Source: Cyclina sinensis | Taxonomy: Eukaryota; Mollusca; Bivalvia; Venerida; Veneridae | DNA length: 64,000 nucleotides | Assembly (NCBI GenBank): GCA_012932295.1 | Contig: JAAONU010000006.1 | Span: 33,630,882 to 33,694,881 of the forward strand | Direction: 5' to 3' | Shown: positions 21,629 through 31,639 of the stretch, in pieces | How positions within the stretch are numbered: the stretch's first letter is position 1 | How the letters are laid out: each line of letters begins with the position of its first letter | Translations under genes and position numbers: made by a program | The notes under the pieces: model-generated | The model's input: the letters and a program-made list of their open reading frames with translations, nothing else | The model's database searches: none | What the model was told of the DNA's origin: nothing

Positions 21629-23105
21629 CACAAGAGGGTCAGATGTCCCTGTATCGCTTACCTGAGTACAACTAGTTTAAACAGCAAGGCCAATGAAAGA
21701 ATAAAGGTAAGCTCACCTAATGCTGAAGTTGAATTCCGCATGCAAAATTGTACATCTGGTCCAAATTTCATAGACACTGCTTTAAAAACAGTAATTAGGT
21801 CAGTAGTACAAGGTCAATGTTGGCTAAGCTCAAACTTGGAATATACAAAGGCAATTATGAGTCAAAGCAAATTTCCATATCGCAACTGCAAAAATAAGAA
21901 AGCAGTTCAATAGATAGAGGTCAATGCTGGCTTACGTCAAAATTGAAATCTACATGCAAAATTGTAAGTGTTATTCAAATTTCCATACTGTAGCTACAAA
22001 AACAAGAAAGTAGGTCAGTAGGTCAAAATAAAAATCGAGGTCTCATAAAGGCCAAGGACTAAGTTGGTTATATGTGTACGTGAAGATTCCTTAAAAATAT
22101 TAAGGAAATCATTAGTTTTCCTAAATAAGTCTATAAAGATCGTGATCCTCCCTCCCGGCCAGGGTAACCTTAGGTTGATAATATGAACAATCTTTGTAAA
22201 AGTCAACTATTCAATGATACCTACCAAGTATCTACGGGTTACAATTTCTGACAAGAAGATTTCCAAAGATTGTGTAATAGCATAATTAGGACCCCAGTGG
22301 TGGGGTCATTTTGACCACAGGGACACAATTTTAACAACTTTAGTAGAGGTTTATGAAAGAATACTACAAACCATATCGTAAAGCTTTGGGCTAAGAGGTT
22401 TCAGAAAAGAATATTTTCAAAGTTTTTCCTATATTACTCAATGTAAATCAAGTGACCCACAGGGCAGTGTAAGTTTTGACCCTAGGGAATTAATTTTAAC
22501 AACCTTTGTAGAGGTAGACTTAACACTGCTACATACCAAATATTCAAGGTGTAGGGCTTAGAGTTTCTAACAAAAAAAATCAATGATTTTAATACCCCAT
22601 AAGTAGAGCCAATTTTGACCCTAGGAAAATAATTTTAATAATCTTGGGAGAGGTCCTATTGATGTGCCCTGCAAAGTGGCTAAGCCCAAGGCCTTGTGGT
22701 TTCAGATATGAAGATTTTTTTACAGTTTTCTGTATATAAACCTATTAAAATCAAGTGACCACCGCCATTCATGGCATTCAGACAAGAGGATTTTTAAAGT
22801 GTTTCTTACATAAGTCTATGTAAAACATGTGATTCCATAGGCAGGAGGAGCCATAATTCAACTTTTGAAGAAATTCATTAAACAATACTACATATCAAAT
22901 ATCTAAGGTCTGTGCCATTCTGGACTAAAAGATTTTTGCAAAGTGTTTTACTTTTGTTGCCATAGCTACAAGAGTTCTTCATGCAATTAAATGTTTTGGA
23001 ACAACTGAACAAATTTGATAGACCTTCATGCAAGGAACACTCCATGCAAAGTTTCTATCAATTTGGCCCAGTATTTGAGCACGTTGAGCTCAGGTGAGCT
23101 AAAAT
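21629..23105. repeat. Interspersed repeat with GGTGAGC ends and degenerate internal units
   Basis: One edge reads ACAAGAGGGTCAGATGTCCC followed by TGTATCGCTTACCTGAG; the other ends GAGCTCAGGTGAGCT. The same edges, in reverse orientation, bound the 59572-61287 repeat. The interior is made of diverged ~150-170-bp units (ATTTTAACAACTTT, GAGGT). Internal phrases about agreement with neighbours recur, but no ORF persists. Confidence 0.65.
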
Positions 23106-23149
23106 ATCAAACTTCGATACAGGGTTTATTTGTTTCGTAATTTCCGGAA

Positions 23150-23420
23150 GTAGGTTGTAGTAGACAGTGCAAGAATCAGAAAGCATCCCATTCCGAAGAC
23201 ACACCAGTTTCTTTACATGGTAACTGTATTGCACCGATACATGAGATCTCGGGGTTTTAAGTCTGATCTCAGTTCGATTCCCCGATCCTCCACAAATATT
23301 ACTAATTGTCTTTCGGGTAAGACGTTAAACCGGGGTCCCCTGTATCAGTGCTATACATTGAGAAAACTTTAAAAAAACCAGAGATGCCTCTGGAATGAAA
23401 TGCTTTCTGTATAACTTTCA
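23150..23420. mobile_element. Head-to-head inverted pair of SINE fragments
   Basis: 23155-23260 is a reversed SINE tail (AGAAAGCATCCCATTCC). 23265-23410 is a forward segment with box B-like GTTCGATTCC, the central GTCTTTCGGGTAAGACGTTA block and the tail GAATGAAATGCTTTCTGTAT. Both match the family at 13071-13277. Transcription across the pair would form a hairpin. Confidence 0.7.
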
Positions 23421-24025
23421 TTCATTCTTACATTTATGAAAATCAAAGCGCTGAAAGCAACAATTGTATTCATCTCACAAAGCAGGAAAGAAGAAAATAA
23501 TCGCGGATTTTTTTTTTCATTGAGTATACAATGTCCATTGCTCGGGGCTATTTCCTTAACGGAAGATTTTATTTTAGGATACAAACTTTATGAAATATAA
23601 TTTGCTTTTATCTTCTAGGTAAATATAGAAATGATAATCAAAGCGCTTAAGCAATAATGCGTCGTGATATCGATTTTACTACTGCACCATACTATATTTA
23701 TATCTTAATGCTTTATAACCAACAACAACAAAAAACAGCAAACAAAAAAACATTTTGTATTGCATCCCGTGTATCTTTAGACACGAGAAAAAAAAGGAGA
23801 ATCAAACACCTGCGAAAGTAACCTTTGGACAAATATTTTTTCTCTCTTTTTTTTCTTTTGCATGGCATCAGGCTTGTGACCAGTATTTGAGTCTAGTACT
23901 TAAGTACCAGTACCAGTACTTGCCCATATGGGCAGTACAAGTACCAGTACTAGATTTTCAGCAAGTACTGCAGTACCAGTACTTCATTTGGTGAAAGTAA
24001 TGCAGTACCAGTACTTTTCTGTGTA

Positions 24026-24944
24026 ACTGTAGAATTTTAATATTTGCAGCCTTTGCTAGGCACTTCTGGATTTCCCGACTACACTCTTTAAAGCCATCTT
24101 TTACCACCAACTGTAGTGTGTGGGCGTAACATCTGAGGTGTTTGGGAGAATACTCAATGGCATTGACTTCATCATCAGACCCATTATCATAATAATCATC
24201 ATCATCAACAACATGATCATCATTTTCACCATTTTCATCACTGTCTTCACATGCTACATCAGTATTGCCTTTCTCTTTTGCCTTAAACATTATCATCATT
24301 TTCACCATTTTCATCACTGTCTTCACATGCTACATCAGTATTGCCTGTCTCTGTTGCCTTAAAGCCTGGTATATTTAACCTGAAGGTCTTCACCATGTTT
24401 GACGCATTGTCTGATATAACACAGGAAACCTTCTTTTCTAACTCATAGCTTGCTATAACACCTGTGTGCTTTCCCATAAATCTGTTACAGCCAATCATCA
24501 CAGACTGCAATTCCTAGTCTTTAACATAGTGCCATGTTATCCCTTGAAAGGCCTTCATCTGGCGATTACGCCACAAATCAATTGTAACGCATATATAGTT
24601 TGCTGTCTGCATGTCTGACGTAATTTTACCCCGTATAGCACTAGCTTTCTCTTTGATAAGACGAGCAGTCATTTTCTTTCTACTGGGCATTGCAAACTTT
24701 GGGTCTAAACACTCTATAAAACTTTCAGTTTTTTACTTTCGACAGTAGCCAAAGGCAAAATATCATCAGCTATGTAGTTTATCAATTTATTTGTTGCTTG
24801 TAATTGTTTGGGGTGAGTTTCACTGCATTTAGTTGATGCTGGAGCACTGCTGGCATAGAAATCGAGTGTAACTTGTGGCTTTTTCTTTGGTTTCTCAGGA
24901 GTCTTTGTATTAAGGGCCTCTATATACTCATCTCTGTGTTTGAC
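24026..24944 (-). pseudogene. hAT/ZBED-like transposase, main exon (broken)
   Basis: Behind acceptor CTTATTAG the frame opens VKHRDEYIEALNTKTPEKPK. A frameshift lies near 24738. It resumes IECLDPKFAMPSRKKMTARL and ITSDMQTANYICVTIDLW (first catalytic Asp region). A stop follows VKD, then come VSCVISDNASNMVKTFRL, LNIPGF and HLRCYAHTLQLVVKDG, all classic hAT transposase blocks. An acidic insert containing NTDVACEDSDENGENDD is duplicated about 75 bp apart. The C-terminal dimerisation domain is missing. It is not functional. Confidence 0.85.
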
Positions 24945-25451
24945 CTAATAAGCAAGTAAAATCCTGTCTTAATATGTGTGTATTCAATGCAGGAAAATGA
25001 CAAGAAACATAATAGCAATTTTAACCTACCGTGGTATTCATATGCTTAATTTTCAAACTTGACTTGACTGGAATAGTTTTAGGTAATTTAAGTATATATA
25101 ATATATTTTGGTTGTTTAACAAAAACCTAAATAAAGTCTTGACTATTTCTGTGTTTAAACAATACAATAGTATAACTACAGCCTTTTGTTCATAATAACT
25201 CGTCAATGTCATTGTTATTTGCAACAATTTATCACCTTTTAGAAAAGAAGACAATAGCAGTTATAACAACAGACAACTGTCTGCAGCTAGTATTAAAACT
25301 ATCATGATATAGAGAAAAAATGTAGTAAAATTCAACACCATTTCAAAAGATACACATTGAAAGTTGATGTTTAAAATTAATACAGCTGGTCAACTCATTT
25401 GCTATTTTGCATGTGGTAAAACTATAAAACAAATATTACAAATATTCTTAC

Positions 25452-25590
25452 TTCCAAATGTTTAATGAAGTTGGAAGATACTTTCAGTGACCCTGAAATC
25501 TGCGATGGACAGTGAAAATTGGCAATGTTGTAGACGATTCAAGAAAATGATAATTTGACCGCCGCCAATATGTTGTCACGTGACCCGTCG
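25452..25590 (-). pseudogene. hAT transposase, BED zinc-finger exon (frameshifted)
   Basis: The minus strand reads MATGHVTTYWRRSNYHFLES in one frame and, after a shift, NFHCPSQISGSLKVSSNFIK-HLE up to donor GTAAGA. SNFIKHLE joined to VKH of the next exon at phase 0 completes the end of a BED finger (…SNFxxHLxxxH). The presence of an intron (24945-25451) makes this a spliced transposase. Confidence 0.7.
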
Positions 25591-25716
25591 CCATTACGAT
25601 GGACTCAGGTATGATGAACCTGGAGAAATCTGTTTCCTGGCATGAAGTAAGATGGAACAGCAAGACATATGAATGATAACTTAATGCCTTTTTTGAATTT
25701 CGAAATCACAATCTCG

Positions 25717-27600
25717 GATGGCATGATCGTTATCATTCAAAAGTTTTACCGATGAAGAAATTGCGACTTTGGTGTACATTTCTAGTCTGTGAACAACAAA
25801 TGCGTAATTATAATTATTTCTAGTTGATAATTTTTGGATTCAAAAACTGTATTTAGGAATAAACTAGATAAATATTTTGGTAAGATCCCCTGTTTGTGTT
25901 GAAAGACTAGATTCAGTTTTTGCATTATCCGCCGAGCTGATAATGAAACTCAACCTATTTCTTTTAAAAGTCTATCAAACGACATGTATCTTTTTAAGCC
26001 TGCAACTATTTTTACAGCATCATACTGATTTTTTTCTAAACATACTATTTCATATAAAGCACAACTGTCCCAGACAAGTGGGGCATATTCAGCTATAGGT
26101 CATAAGTATGACATATACATTTAATTGGGAGTATTTCTATTCAATTTGAATTTTAACAAATGCATTGTTCCTAGAACTTTGGATGCAGAAATTGTTATAT
26201 TCAAAATGTAAATATACTGTGATCCACCCGAGCTTAATGGAACCCTCTAATGTTTTGCGAGTCAACAACATTTAATGGTGTTATTAACAAAAATAGTATC
26301 GGGAGTATTAAAGTCAATTTAATAAAGAAGGGAGCATACAATCTGTTTTGGTTCACATTTTTTCAGATCCATATGTCTTACTTTGCGAACTTACCTCTTG
26401 ACGAGCCATTGGTCTGCCTTATTGAGACAGTTTTCAGGTCTTCATTGATATTTTTCGATATATATTATGTTATAACAAAAGAACTGCTAATGAGCTATCG
26501 TCTGCAAATAGACCGTTTGTGATCAGATAAGAAAGTGAACTGCCAACCCATTCCAACACATGACCCATCAGATCCTACTGACTAAATTAGAATTTAAGAC
26601 CTATCAGATAATTTACCAGATTATATCAGGCTATTCATTTCTTTCTGTCCGTTGTCGTGAGATTTTTCTTTTATCAGAAGGCTCATAATTTGGTCTAAGT
26701 TTATAAAAGATCGGTATACATTCTTTTGCTGAGTGAATATATTTGTCTGTATATCTAAAGAAGCTGTATCCACATCTGAAATATCGATAAAAGACTAATC
26801 TGTAGCGTAAAAATATCAAATTGTGCGCATTAGTAATTCCAGAGGTTATATGGCATATTTATGGGGGAGTCAAATATATTGTAAATGTAGTGTCATTAAT
26901 GATTTCTATTTATTTTTCAGTCATAAAGACATTGAAGTCTATTCAATTATTTTACAGATTTGATACTCTGTAAATGTTACGCACTAAATATGATTTATTC
27001 CAGTATTTCTCATGAATCCATAAAGATTTCTGTAAAATATTATGAAACTTTGCAATATACGTACATGTATATTAGAACAGAGGTAAGAAAGCAACCAGCC
27101 TATACAAATTGCATTGTCTTGTTGACAGAAGGTTTTAGTATGTTATCTCTGATAGAAATCTGTAAAACATATGATATTTAAGTATTCCTGACATTCGTTA
27201 TGTTTGTTATGTAATTTAAAACTTAAGTTTTTCAAGACCAGTAAACAGCATATACACTTATCAATTTTGAGAAACACAATTTACCTCCCCTTGACCGTTT
27301 AAAGTTAAGTGGCAATCGCAGGGTTTTTTTTAAATCATTTCAAAAAAATATCAAAATATCTATTCAATGTCTTCTGTAATAAATACACCTATAACTGACT
27401 TAACTAAATCTCTTCATAGAAAATGTTGCCTTTCGCCTAAATCTCCAAAAAACGTTCACTTATGCCAAGGTCTTTATTTGAAAGACCCTGCTTATTCTGT
27501 AAATTACTGGTTTGTGGTTTTGTGTTTAGTGAATTGCAGATTTCCGTTTTCAGTCTAAATTTCGGCTATCATTCAGTCGAGAATATTATAAATTATTTTT
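25717..27600. other. Gene-free stretch
   Basis: AT-rich intergenic DNA. The short open frames show no recognisable domain and no splice continuation. Nothing supportable was found. Confidence 0.5.
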
Positions 27601-27639
27601 TTATGTACATAATAGCGGTGTCGGTTCTATTTGTAAAAG

Positions 27640-27758
27640 TTCAGAGCGATCAATTCGAGCGTGAATTAACATCTCGCGAGAGTTTATATGTCGTAAACAA
27701 CATCCGAAAGGAAATACGTCCGAAATTTGTGGCGGGGGTGCACGCGTTCAAGAAAAAC
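27640..27758 (+). other. Candidate first (non-coding) exon of the IVNS1ABP-like gene
   Basis: A local rise in CpG density (CTCGCGAGAG, CGTAAACAACATCCG, CACGCG) in otherwise CpG-poor DNA ends at a strong donor, AAAAAC/GTGAGTATT (donor at 27759). The coding exon at 40689 is preceded by an acceptor and an in-frame stop, so an upstream 5' UTR exon is expected. This is the best candidate I see, but no transcript evidence is available and the intervening intron would be about 12.9 kb. Confidence 0.45.
27672..27681. promoter_or_regulatory. TCTCGCGAGA palindromic promoter motif
   Basis: Exact 10-bp palindrome known as a core-promoter element of housekeeping genes in vertebrates, bound by BANP. Here it sits inside the CpG-richer segment upstream of a good splice donor. 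A conserved role in this lineage is inferred. Confidence 0.5.
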
Positions 27759-27972
27759 GTGAGTATTGGTAACTGTTTTATCCCATGAACGATAGCTTTA
27801 TGCAATATTCTTTCGATAATTGTTAACAACGAAACCTGTCACTACACTAAACGCTCGAATTACTGTTGTTTCATGAGCATAATTTATCAAGTCTCGTACT
27901 GATATCGAATTCGTACTCAGTGATATTCGTACTGTTGATTTTGATTCATCAAAGATCGCGATTATTATGCAT

Positions 27973-27980
27973 TGACGTCA
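27973..27980. promoter_or_regulatory. CRE-like TGACGTCA
   Basis: Exact CREB/ATF palindrome about 215 bp after the candidate first exon. It may be a chance match, but it sits in the same slightly CpG-richer neighbourhood. Confidence 0.3.
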
Positions 27981-28291
27981 CGATTCACATTATTATGGCG
28001 ATTGTATAATGTTATCAACACAAATATTTATAGGTGTCAGTTGTCTGTTTATTTTTATTGTTTCCATTTGTTACGAGTTTATCATTTTCAAACTGTTAAT
28101 ATTGAGTAGAGAGTTGGTATCTCCTCGATTACCAAACATTTAAACTGATAGAGTACAAACAGTGAAGGGGCAGTTTACTTACCGTACTAGTGAAAATAAG
28201 CATGACATGGATGTGTTTTCTTTTTTATTATATATTAACTATCAAGAGTAACACATTGATAACTCCCTCTTAGTTTATCAATAAAAATGAA

Positions 28292-28839
28292 AATAATACT
28301 GGCGAGGGGAAAATCCCGGGATCGTCTTTAGAAAAGCCGGGATCCGGGATCGTATTAAACATATAGTAATACCGGGAATACACAACCTGCCATAGGTGGT
28401 ATCGATAAATTATCGATTATCGCTTGCCTTTTGCTACAGATAAGCATGTATAGTATAGGCGTGAAAATCTTTTTTTTTTCAGTAAATTAATTTTATCGTT
28501 GATGGATTTTATTTTTTATATTGAATAAAGTTGCGGCATTCTTTTTATTACTATATTAGCATTTTAATATCGTATTAACATGTGTACTGAAATTCTTTAT
28601 AAAGCATTAGCAAAAGTACGTGGTGATTTAAAAAAAATATCTAAGCAAAATAGGTTTTGAATAAACATTTGTTTATTTCGTTATCACAAAAATCAAATAA
28701 TGTAACTTTTTTATTGCCACAAATTACGACAAATATCAAAACCAACACTGTTTATTGTTTCCCTATATGTTTAATACGATCCCGGATCCCGGGCTTCCCG
28801 GGTCCCGGATCCCAGAATTTTCCCCTCGCCAATAATACT
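28292..28839. mobile_element. MITE with ~70-bp TIRs and 9-bp target duplication
   Basis: Body 28301-28830 starts GGCGAGGGGAAAATCCCGGG and ends with its inverse. The TIRs continue through several GGGATCC-type palindromes to GATCGTATTAAACATATAG. AATAATACT flanks both ends exactly (28292-28300, 28831-28839). Long TIRs plus a 9-bp duplication suggest a Mutator-like superfamily; there is no ORF. It lies in the presumed first intron of the IVNS1ABP-like gene. Confidence 0.88.
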
Positions 28840-29694
28840 GTGTAACAAAGTGACATTTTCCTTAAATTTGTAAGATTCTTTATATATAGTCTTGACTGAA
28901 TTTTTCAGATGCCATGTGGAGTTTTTACTGTTTCACCAGTGGATGTGAATATAATTGCTAGAGAATAGAGCCTTATTTATAAATATAAATTTTTGAATAA
29001 AATTTTTCTTTTTTAACTTTTGGGAAATTAATTGCATAGGGAAAAAAAAGTATGATCCTGATTGGGATGTAGTTGAATTTTGACTTCTTTTACAGAAGGT
29101 AAAAAAGGCCAGACTAATATCGGATAAATATCCTCCAATGTTAAGGGGCATCATGTTGTGATTCAGGTAAAATATTTTACCATTGAAAATTGGTAGGAGC
29201 AAAACAAGTCCAGGTATCCTTATTGCTTCAGGATTTTGATGTATACTTCTGGTGGGCGATACCCTTAAAAATTCCTTTGCTAAGGGCACATATTAAACAT
29301 CTAAATGAAAATTATTGCCAGAACTGAGGCTGTGACCAAAACTGTGTCCCAATGTAGTTATAGCTTTTTCAGTACACACAGTTTGGGAAGGCATTGTTTG
29401 AACTTCTACAAATTTACTAGGGTTTATCCACCAGTAAACAAGTAATTATACTCCATTTGTTAAAAGTTTAATGATTTCTCTTTTGATTCATGCAAGTTGT
29501 AAGTATGTTGGTTATTAAGTAGTTGTAACGTAAATGTTTTGACAAAAATCATGTTGCATAATTCCTCCATTATTTCAGTCTTTCCAATGTTTGATGTGAG
29601 TGAAGATATTGCCTACCCAAAATAGGGTCAGTTTTTCATATAACAGCCTCAAATAAGTCTGGCTTGGACTTATTGATACTCATTGAACTTAGTA

Positions 29695-30575
29695 CCATAT
29701 ATGCTCGGCCATAAGTCAAGTTTTTAATCCCCTGAAAATGGCCTCAAAGTCATTACTCGACGTATGGGCGAGTCAGGTAATGTAAATGAAAAATTTATCA
29801 AACATATCGCATGATAAGATACTTGTCCATATGGCAGTCATAATGTTTACACTACACGGAAGTAACCCCGTAGCAGGCTCCTCTAATCAATAAATAACTT
29901 ATAAAATAGAGTAGCCTTTGTTTTGTTTTATCAGTCTGCTAGGCAGTATGACATTGGTATTTTTCACACATCTGATTGTCATGTAATAAACACACGACCA
30001 TGTCACGGTTGTTGTAGAGTGACTTCCCTTGTTAATTGTTAAAGTCTGTTCAATGTCAGGACTTTTCTGGTCCTTATTGTTATGTAAACATAACAGTATT
30101 ATGCTTTATTCAGAATTTGAAGGTGTGAACAATTACTGGCATTATTTTTTTCATAATAACACGTATAATTTTGTTGTGATAATTCCTGTTTGAAATTATT
30201 ATTCATGTGCTTTGGTATTATTGATATATTTGTGTGTTTGTTTTTTGAGCTTTTTGATAATGAACCACTTGCAAGTTAAATAAATTTTTAATGAAACATA
30301 ATATTGACAGCAAACTTCTATGTCACTTTAAAATTATCCCTTCCAAAATATCTTAAAACATATTGCCCGTACCTCTTCGAAACTTCTGCACACCACTCTA
30401 TCCAGGTAGTTGCTTCCCTTTACTGTAGATACGCAATTTGTAAGTTTACATAAAATCTTAAAAATCCAACTCAACGTATGAAAGGGTCTGAGTAGAAATC
30501 ATCAATTTTAACCCCAAAAACCCCTTCTCAACTAATGGTCGAGTTGACTGTTTGCTGAGTATATACGGTAATTGA
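29695..30575. mobile_element. Old DNA-element relic with weak inverted ends
   Basis: The left edge reads CCATATATGCTCGGCCATAA and the right edge, reversed, CCGTATATACTCAGC. Both are followed by GTCAA-rich sequence and a poly-C/A segment (AATCCCCTGAAAA, ACCCCAAAAACCCC). The similarity is imperfect and no target duplication is clear. No coding remnant. Confidence 0.4.
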
Positions 30576-30790
30576 CCCATATTCATTGAAATCAATTTTA
30601 TTTGTAATAGCTTGTTTATCTTGTGATATTAAGTTTAAAAATTGATGAATTTTACTCAAGAAATGTGTGGCAAGGCTCTGTCTGTCTGATCTTTCATTGT
30701 CAGGTATTAACTCTCGTAAACACTTAAAATCATTATCTTGATGGGAAAGTGTACTCCTGTTTTTTAGATCTCTATCAGACTTGTGTGCAG

Positions 30791-31294
30791 CCTTTAGTAT
30801 AGTCTCACTATTTTGCCTCAGAAGGTGAACCCATTTCATAGGCTGATATTTTATAGTTGTTCACCTTCTACGTCTCACTTTGATCTGCATCTGGCTAGGC
30901 ACACTCGCCCAATCGTAAGCGATTGGGCACTTTTTATGGCTTGTTTGTCCAACAGTTCACAGAGTTTAAGGCAAAAATGATAAAAATATGATAAAATATG
31001 ATAACTAAATTCATACCTGATCCTGTTATCCAAGAAAACACACAAATACATAAGTATAGAATTGAAACACTTATTTCGTACCCGATTAATCCACCATTTT
31101 ATTCAAAATTTGGCAATCGGAATACTCGGTGTTCTAGGTTAATAGATAACCAGGACAGGGTAAAAACCGTGCCGAACCAAGTCCACTTAACCAGATGCAG
31201 ATCAAAGTGAGATGTAGAAGGTGAACAACTATAAAATATCAGCCTATGAAATGGGTTTACCTTCGGAGGTGAAATAGTGAGACTACCTTTAGTA
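30791..31294. mobile_element. MITE with ~100-bp TIRs and 9-bp target duplication
   Basis: Body 30800-31285 begins TAGTCTCACTAT and ends ATAGTGAGACTA-like. The inverted arms are about 100 bp and share GAAGGTGAAC, CATTTCATAGGCTGATATTT and CACTTTGATCTGCATCTGG with few differences. CCTTTAGTA flanks both sides exactly (30791-30799, 31286-31294). No ORF. Same size class and duplication length as the 28.3-kb element, but an unrelated sequence. Confidence 0.88.
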
Positions 31295-31531
31295 TTATCA
31301 AGATAAGCTTTAAACTTTTGTCAGAATTACAGTAGACTGTAATGACAAATTTTTGACACACAAATTGTTTACTTGAAGACTGCCAAATACAAAAGCTTCT
31401 TTAGATCATACGTTTGCACAATTGTAACAACTCGGCCTTTTCCGACAACTTCATGTAAAGACCTCGTATGTATGTGTATGAAGACACCAAATGGTAATTC
31501 GACCCGGCTTTAATAAAAAATATAAACAAAC

Positions 31532-31636
31532 ATGGCAGAATTCAAGCAGTGTTTGTCTTATGCATTAGAAAAAATGAAAATAAATTTTAATTTAAAGTGT
31601 AAACAGGTAAAGGCTTTAGAAATGTTTTCCATTTAG
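31532..31636 (+). pseudogene. Possible N-terminal fragment of a RecQ-like helicase gene
   Basis: A 34-codon frame reads MAEFKQCLSYALEKMKINFN, then LKCKQVKALEMFSI and stop. The order M-x-x-F…AL…LK-x-KQ…AL resembles the start of small RecQ-type helicases, just before the ATP-binding motif, in families expanded in molluscs (recalled, not searched). There is no Walker A motif after it. CAG/GTAAAG within it could be a donor. Could be chance. Confidence 0.3.
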
Positions 31637-31639
31637 CAG

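Larger units (their letters stand above)
23869..25716 (-). mobile_element. Decayed hAT transposon with BED-type transposase
   Basis: A possible left end, CAGGCTTGTGACC at 23869, is preceded by CATGGCAT. GATGGCAT (7 of 8 identical) follows a partly matching end near 25716. This is compatible with an 8-bp hAT target duplication, though the TIRs are weak. The palindromic motif AGTACCAGTACT recurs near the left end like hAT subterminal repeats. The minus strand carries a transposase relic in at least two exons. Element limits are inference; the transposase identity is well supported. Confidence 0.6.

Noticed and set aside
24120..24362. Plus-strand frame rich in Ile/His
   Set aside because: It is the antisense of the acidic tract of the hAT transposase relic.
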